A DNA stretch of 64,000 bases, taken from Flavobacterium sp. N2270 (GTDB taxonomy: Bacteria > Bacteroidota > Bacteroidia > Flavobacteriales > Flavobacteriaceae). Below the pieces are notes generated by a model. The model was not told where the DNA came from and searched no databases. It worked only from the letters and a program-made list of their open reading frames with translations. This document shows, one piece after another, positions 62,689 through 64,000 of this stretch; the stretch's first letter is position 1; the number at the start of each line of letters is the position of its first letter. A program made the translations under genes and the position numbers. The stretch covers positions 1 to 64,000 of the forward strand of contig NZ_CP110005.1 in assembly GCF_025947225.1 (NCBI RefSeq), given 5' to 3'.

Positions 62689-62737
62689 TTAATAACCATG
62701 GTAGTGTTTCATGAATTACTATCATGGTTATTTTTTT
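62689..62737 (+). terminator. terminator after nirK
   Basis: Long hairpin with AATAACCATG and CATGGTTATT as the outer arms, followed by a T tract. It also contains ATGA...TCAT with a 7-bp spacer, which is not counted as a regulator site. Confidence 0.85.
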
Positions 62738-62763
62738 AAAAGTAGAAATTGAAAATCACAAAA

Positions 62764-63606
62764 ATGTATAGAATATATTTTTTATTGATCATTATACTTA
62801 TTGTTTCTTGCAAAAACAATGAAGAGCAAGTAACTACTAAAATTAGCTCTATTTCAAATGTAACTGTAGAAAAAGAAGCAGATAGCCCTTTTAAAGTTAC
62901 AACTGAAATGGTTTTAATTAAAGGTGGAAGTTATGTGCCTTTATATGGAAAAAAACAAGAAGAAGTAATTGTAGACGATTTATATATAGATGTTTATCCT
63001 GTTACAAATGCTGAATATTTAGATTTTATTAAAAAGAATAAAAAATGGCAAAAATCAAAAGTAAAAAAAATATTTGCCGATGATAATTACCTTAGAAAAT
63101 GGCAAAACGACACATTATTAAATGCTGATGCAAAACCAAATAGTCCAGTAACAAATGTATCATGGTTTGCTGCAAATGCATATTGTGATTGCCAAGGAAA
63201 AAGATTAGCAACTGTTGATGAATGGGAATATATAGGCATGGCAGATGAAAAAATTGCTGATGCTAGAAAATTAGAAACCTATAATCAAATGATTTTGGAT
63301 TGGTATGAAAAACCAAAAACATATCAAAATGAAATTGGACATACCTTTAAAAATTATTATGGTATTTATGATTTACATGGATTAGTTTGGGAATGGACTT
63401 CCGATTTTAATTCCATTTTAATAACTGGTGAATCTAGAACTGATTCGGCAGAAAACAAGAACCTTTTTTGCGGAAGTGGCTCTTTAAACGCGACCGATTT
63501 AATGAATTACGCTGCTTTCATTAGATACGCTTTTAGAGGAAGTATCAAAGCAAATTATTCAGTGCAAAATTTAGGATTTAGATGTGTAAAAGATATTGAA
63601 AAATGA
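62764..63606 (+). CDS. formylglycine-generating-enzyme-like lipoprotein, catalytic cysteines absent
   Basis: A 280-residue lipoprotein (lipobox IIVSC) of the FGE-sulfatase fold: MVLIKGGSYVPLYG, DVYPVTNAEYLDFI, VSWFAANAYCDCQGKRLATVDEWEY and WEWTSDF. The region corresponding to the two active-site cysteines of FGE reads MNYAAFIRYAFRG, without them, so it is probably a structural or binding protein, as GldJ-type relatives are. The ATG at 62764 is used in place of a TTG at 62749. It overlaps the SCO gene by 4 bp. Confidence 0.85.
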   Translation: MYRIYFLLIIILIVSCKNNEEQVTTKISSISNVTVEKEADSPFKVTTEMVLIKGGSYVPLYGKKQEEVIVDDLYIDVYPVTNAEYLDFIKKNKKWQKSKVKKIFADDNYLRKWQNDTLLNADAKPNSPVTNVSWFAANAYCDCQGKRLATVDEWEYIGMADEKIADARKLETYNQMILDWYEKPKTYQNEIGHTFKNYYGIYDLHGLVWEWTSDFNSILITGESRTDSAENKNLFCGSGSLNATDLMNYAAFIRYAFRGSIKANYSVQNLGFRCVKDIEK

Positions 63607-64000
63607 AAACAAAAATAATAGTACTCGTAGTTACAGGTTTGCTTCTATTAGGTTGTAAACAAGAAGAAAGTGAAATTAAAAAAACACCTATTTCAGAAGA
63701 ATCAATCTTTAATTTAACCAGTAAATGGAAAACTCAAGATAATAAAACCATTGAAATAAAAGATTTCAGAGGAAAAGTTTCTGTAATGGTAATGATTTAT
63801 ACTACTTGTAAAGCAGCTTGCCCAAGATTAGTTGCAGATATGCGTGATATTGAATCTAAAATTCCAAAAGAAGATTTAAAAGATTTAAACTTCATTTTAG
63901 TAAGTATTGATCCAGAAACAGACACACCAGAAAGACTAAAAGTATTTGCGAAAGACAACTTTATGGACGATGAACATTGGACATTCTTACAAGGAACACC
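63603..64000 (+). CDS. SCO1/SenC/PrrC copper-delivery protein, partial (window end)
   Basis: The first 132 residues of a gene cut off by the window end. It begins with a lipoprotein signal (MKTKIIVLVVTGLLLLGC) and has the SCO copper motif CKAACP and the thioredoxin-like FILVSIDPETDTPERL. The family delivers copper to oxidase CuA sites or acts as a thiol reductase. The ATG overlaps the upstream stop (ATGA). It lies with NirK and the copper receptor in a copper-related neighbourhood. Confidence 0.92.
   Translation, partial: MKTKIIVLVVTGLLLLGCKQEESEIKKTPISEESIFNLTSKWKTQDNKTIEIKDFRGKVSVMVMIYTTCKAACPRLVADMRDIESKIPKEDLKDLNFILVSIDPETDTPERLKVFAKDNFMDDEHWTFLQGT

Noticed and set aside
62711..62725. 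ATGA...TCAT upstream of the FGE-like gene
   Set aside because: The spacer is 7 bp, not 6, and it forms part of the nirK terminator hairpin.
1..64000. CRISPR array, tRNA or rRNA genes, transposase or phage genes
   Set aside because: Reading both strands I saw no regularly spaced repeats, cloverleaf-like segments, transposase frames or integrase genes.

Overview
The window is a gene-dense, low-GC (about one third GC by eye) stretch of a Flavobacteriaceae chromosome, most like Flavobacterium. The evidence is the Bacteroidetes -7 promoter motif TAnnTTTG in front of many genes, a type IX secretion C-terminal domain, the long form of GAPDH, and side-by-side aconitases AcnA and AcnB. Base 1 is the start codon of dnaA, so numbering begins at the conventional origin gene. 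I see no rRNA, tRNA, CRISPR array, prophage or insertion sequence.

Layout. 1-30 kb is mostly core: dnaA, a tyrosine phosphatase, a RsmI-like methylase, cell-wall enzymes (lytic enzyme, MltG), DapF, a DegP/HtrA protease, GAPDH, a Crp/Fnr regulator, two aconitases, an acyltransferase divergent from an unknown membrane-anchored protein, a MoxR ATPase, three parvulin-type chaperones, RF3, FolD and Ffh. 30-36 kb is an RND efflux operon (TolC, adaptor, RND pump, PII-like protein, small membrane protein). 36-40 kb holds a sulfide:quinone-reductase-like flavoprotein, an overlooked 43-residue ORF and cytochrome bd (cydAB). 40-48 kb is a nine-gene TetR-controlled ABC-2 export operon. 48-64 kb is a respiration, copper and nitrogen-oxide region: a thioredoxin/CxxCH/kelch cluster, a NosA/OprC-like copper receptor, a cytochrome/rhodanese operon, a Crp/Fnr regulator with a haem-copper-oxidase-like membrane protein, a fasciclin lipoprotein, an NsrR-like Rrf2 regulator, norC-norB-nirK (NirK fused to cytochrome c), a formylglycine-enzyme-like lipoprotein and the start of a SCO protein.

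The main discovery is regulatory. Eight promoters between 35.9 and 59.4 kb carry a 14-bp dyad of Crp/Fnr type whose centre lies 33 bp (once 32 bp) upstream of the -7 octamer. Five are of class GTAACA-NN-TGTTAC: the RND operon, the sulfide:quinone-reductase-like gene, cydAB, the copper-receptor operon and the cytochrome/rhodanese operon. Three are of class ATGAT-NNNN-ATCAT: the Crp/Fnr gene with its oxidase-like partner, the fasciclin gene, and norCB-nirK. This suggests two linked low-oxygen/NO regulons with one promoter geometry. At norC the activator box lies between two copies of a second operator (ATAAAAGAy, 6 bp, rTCyTTTAT), placed for the divergent NsrR-like Rrf2 protein.

Several start codons were moved inward because the longest frame runs through a promoter, an operator or a repeat; this is noted per gene.
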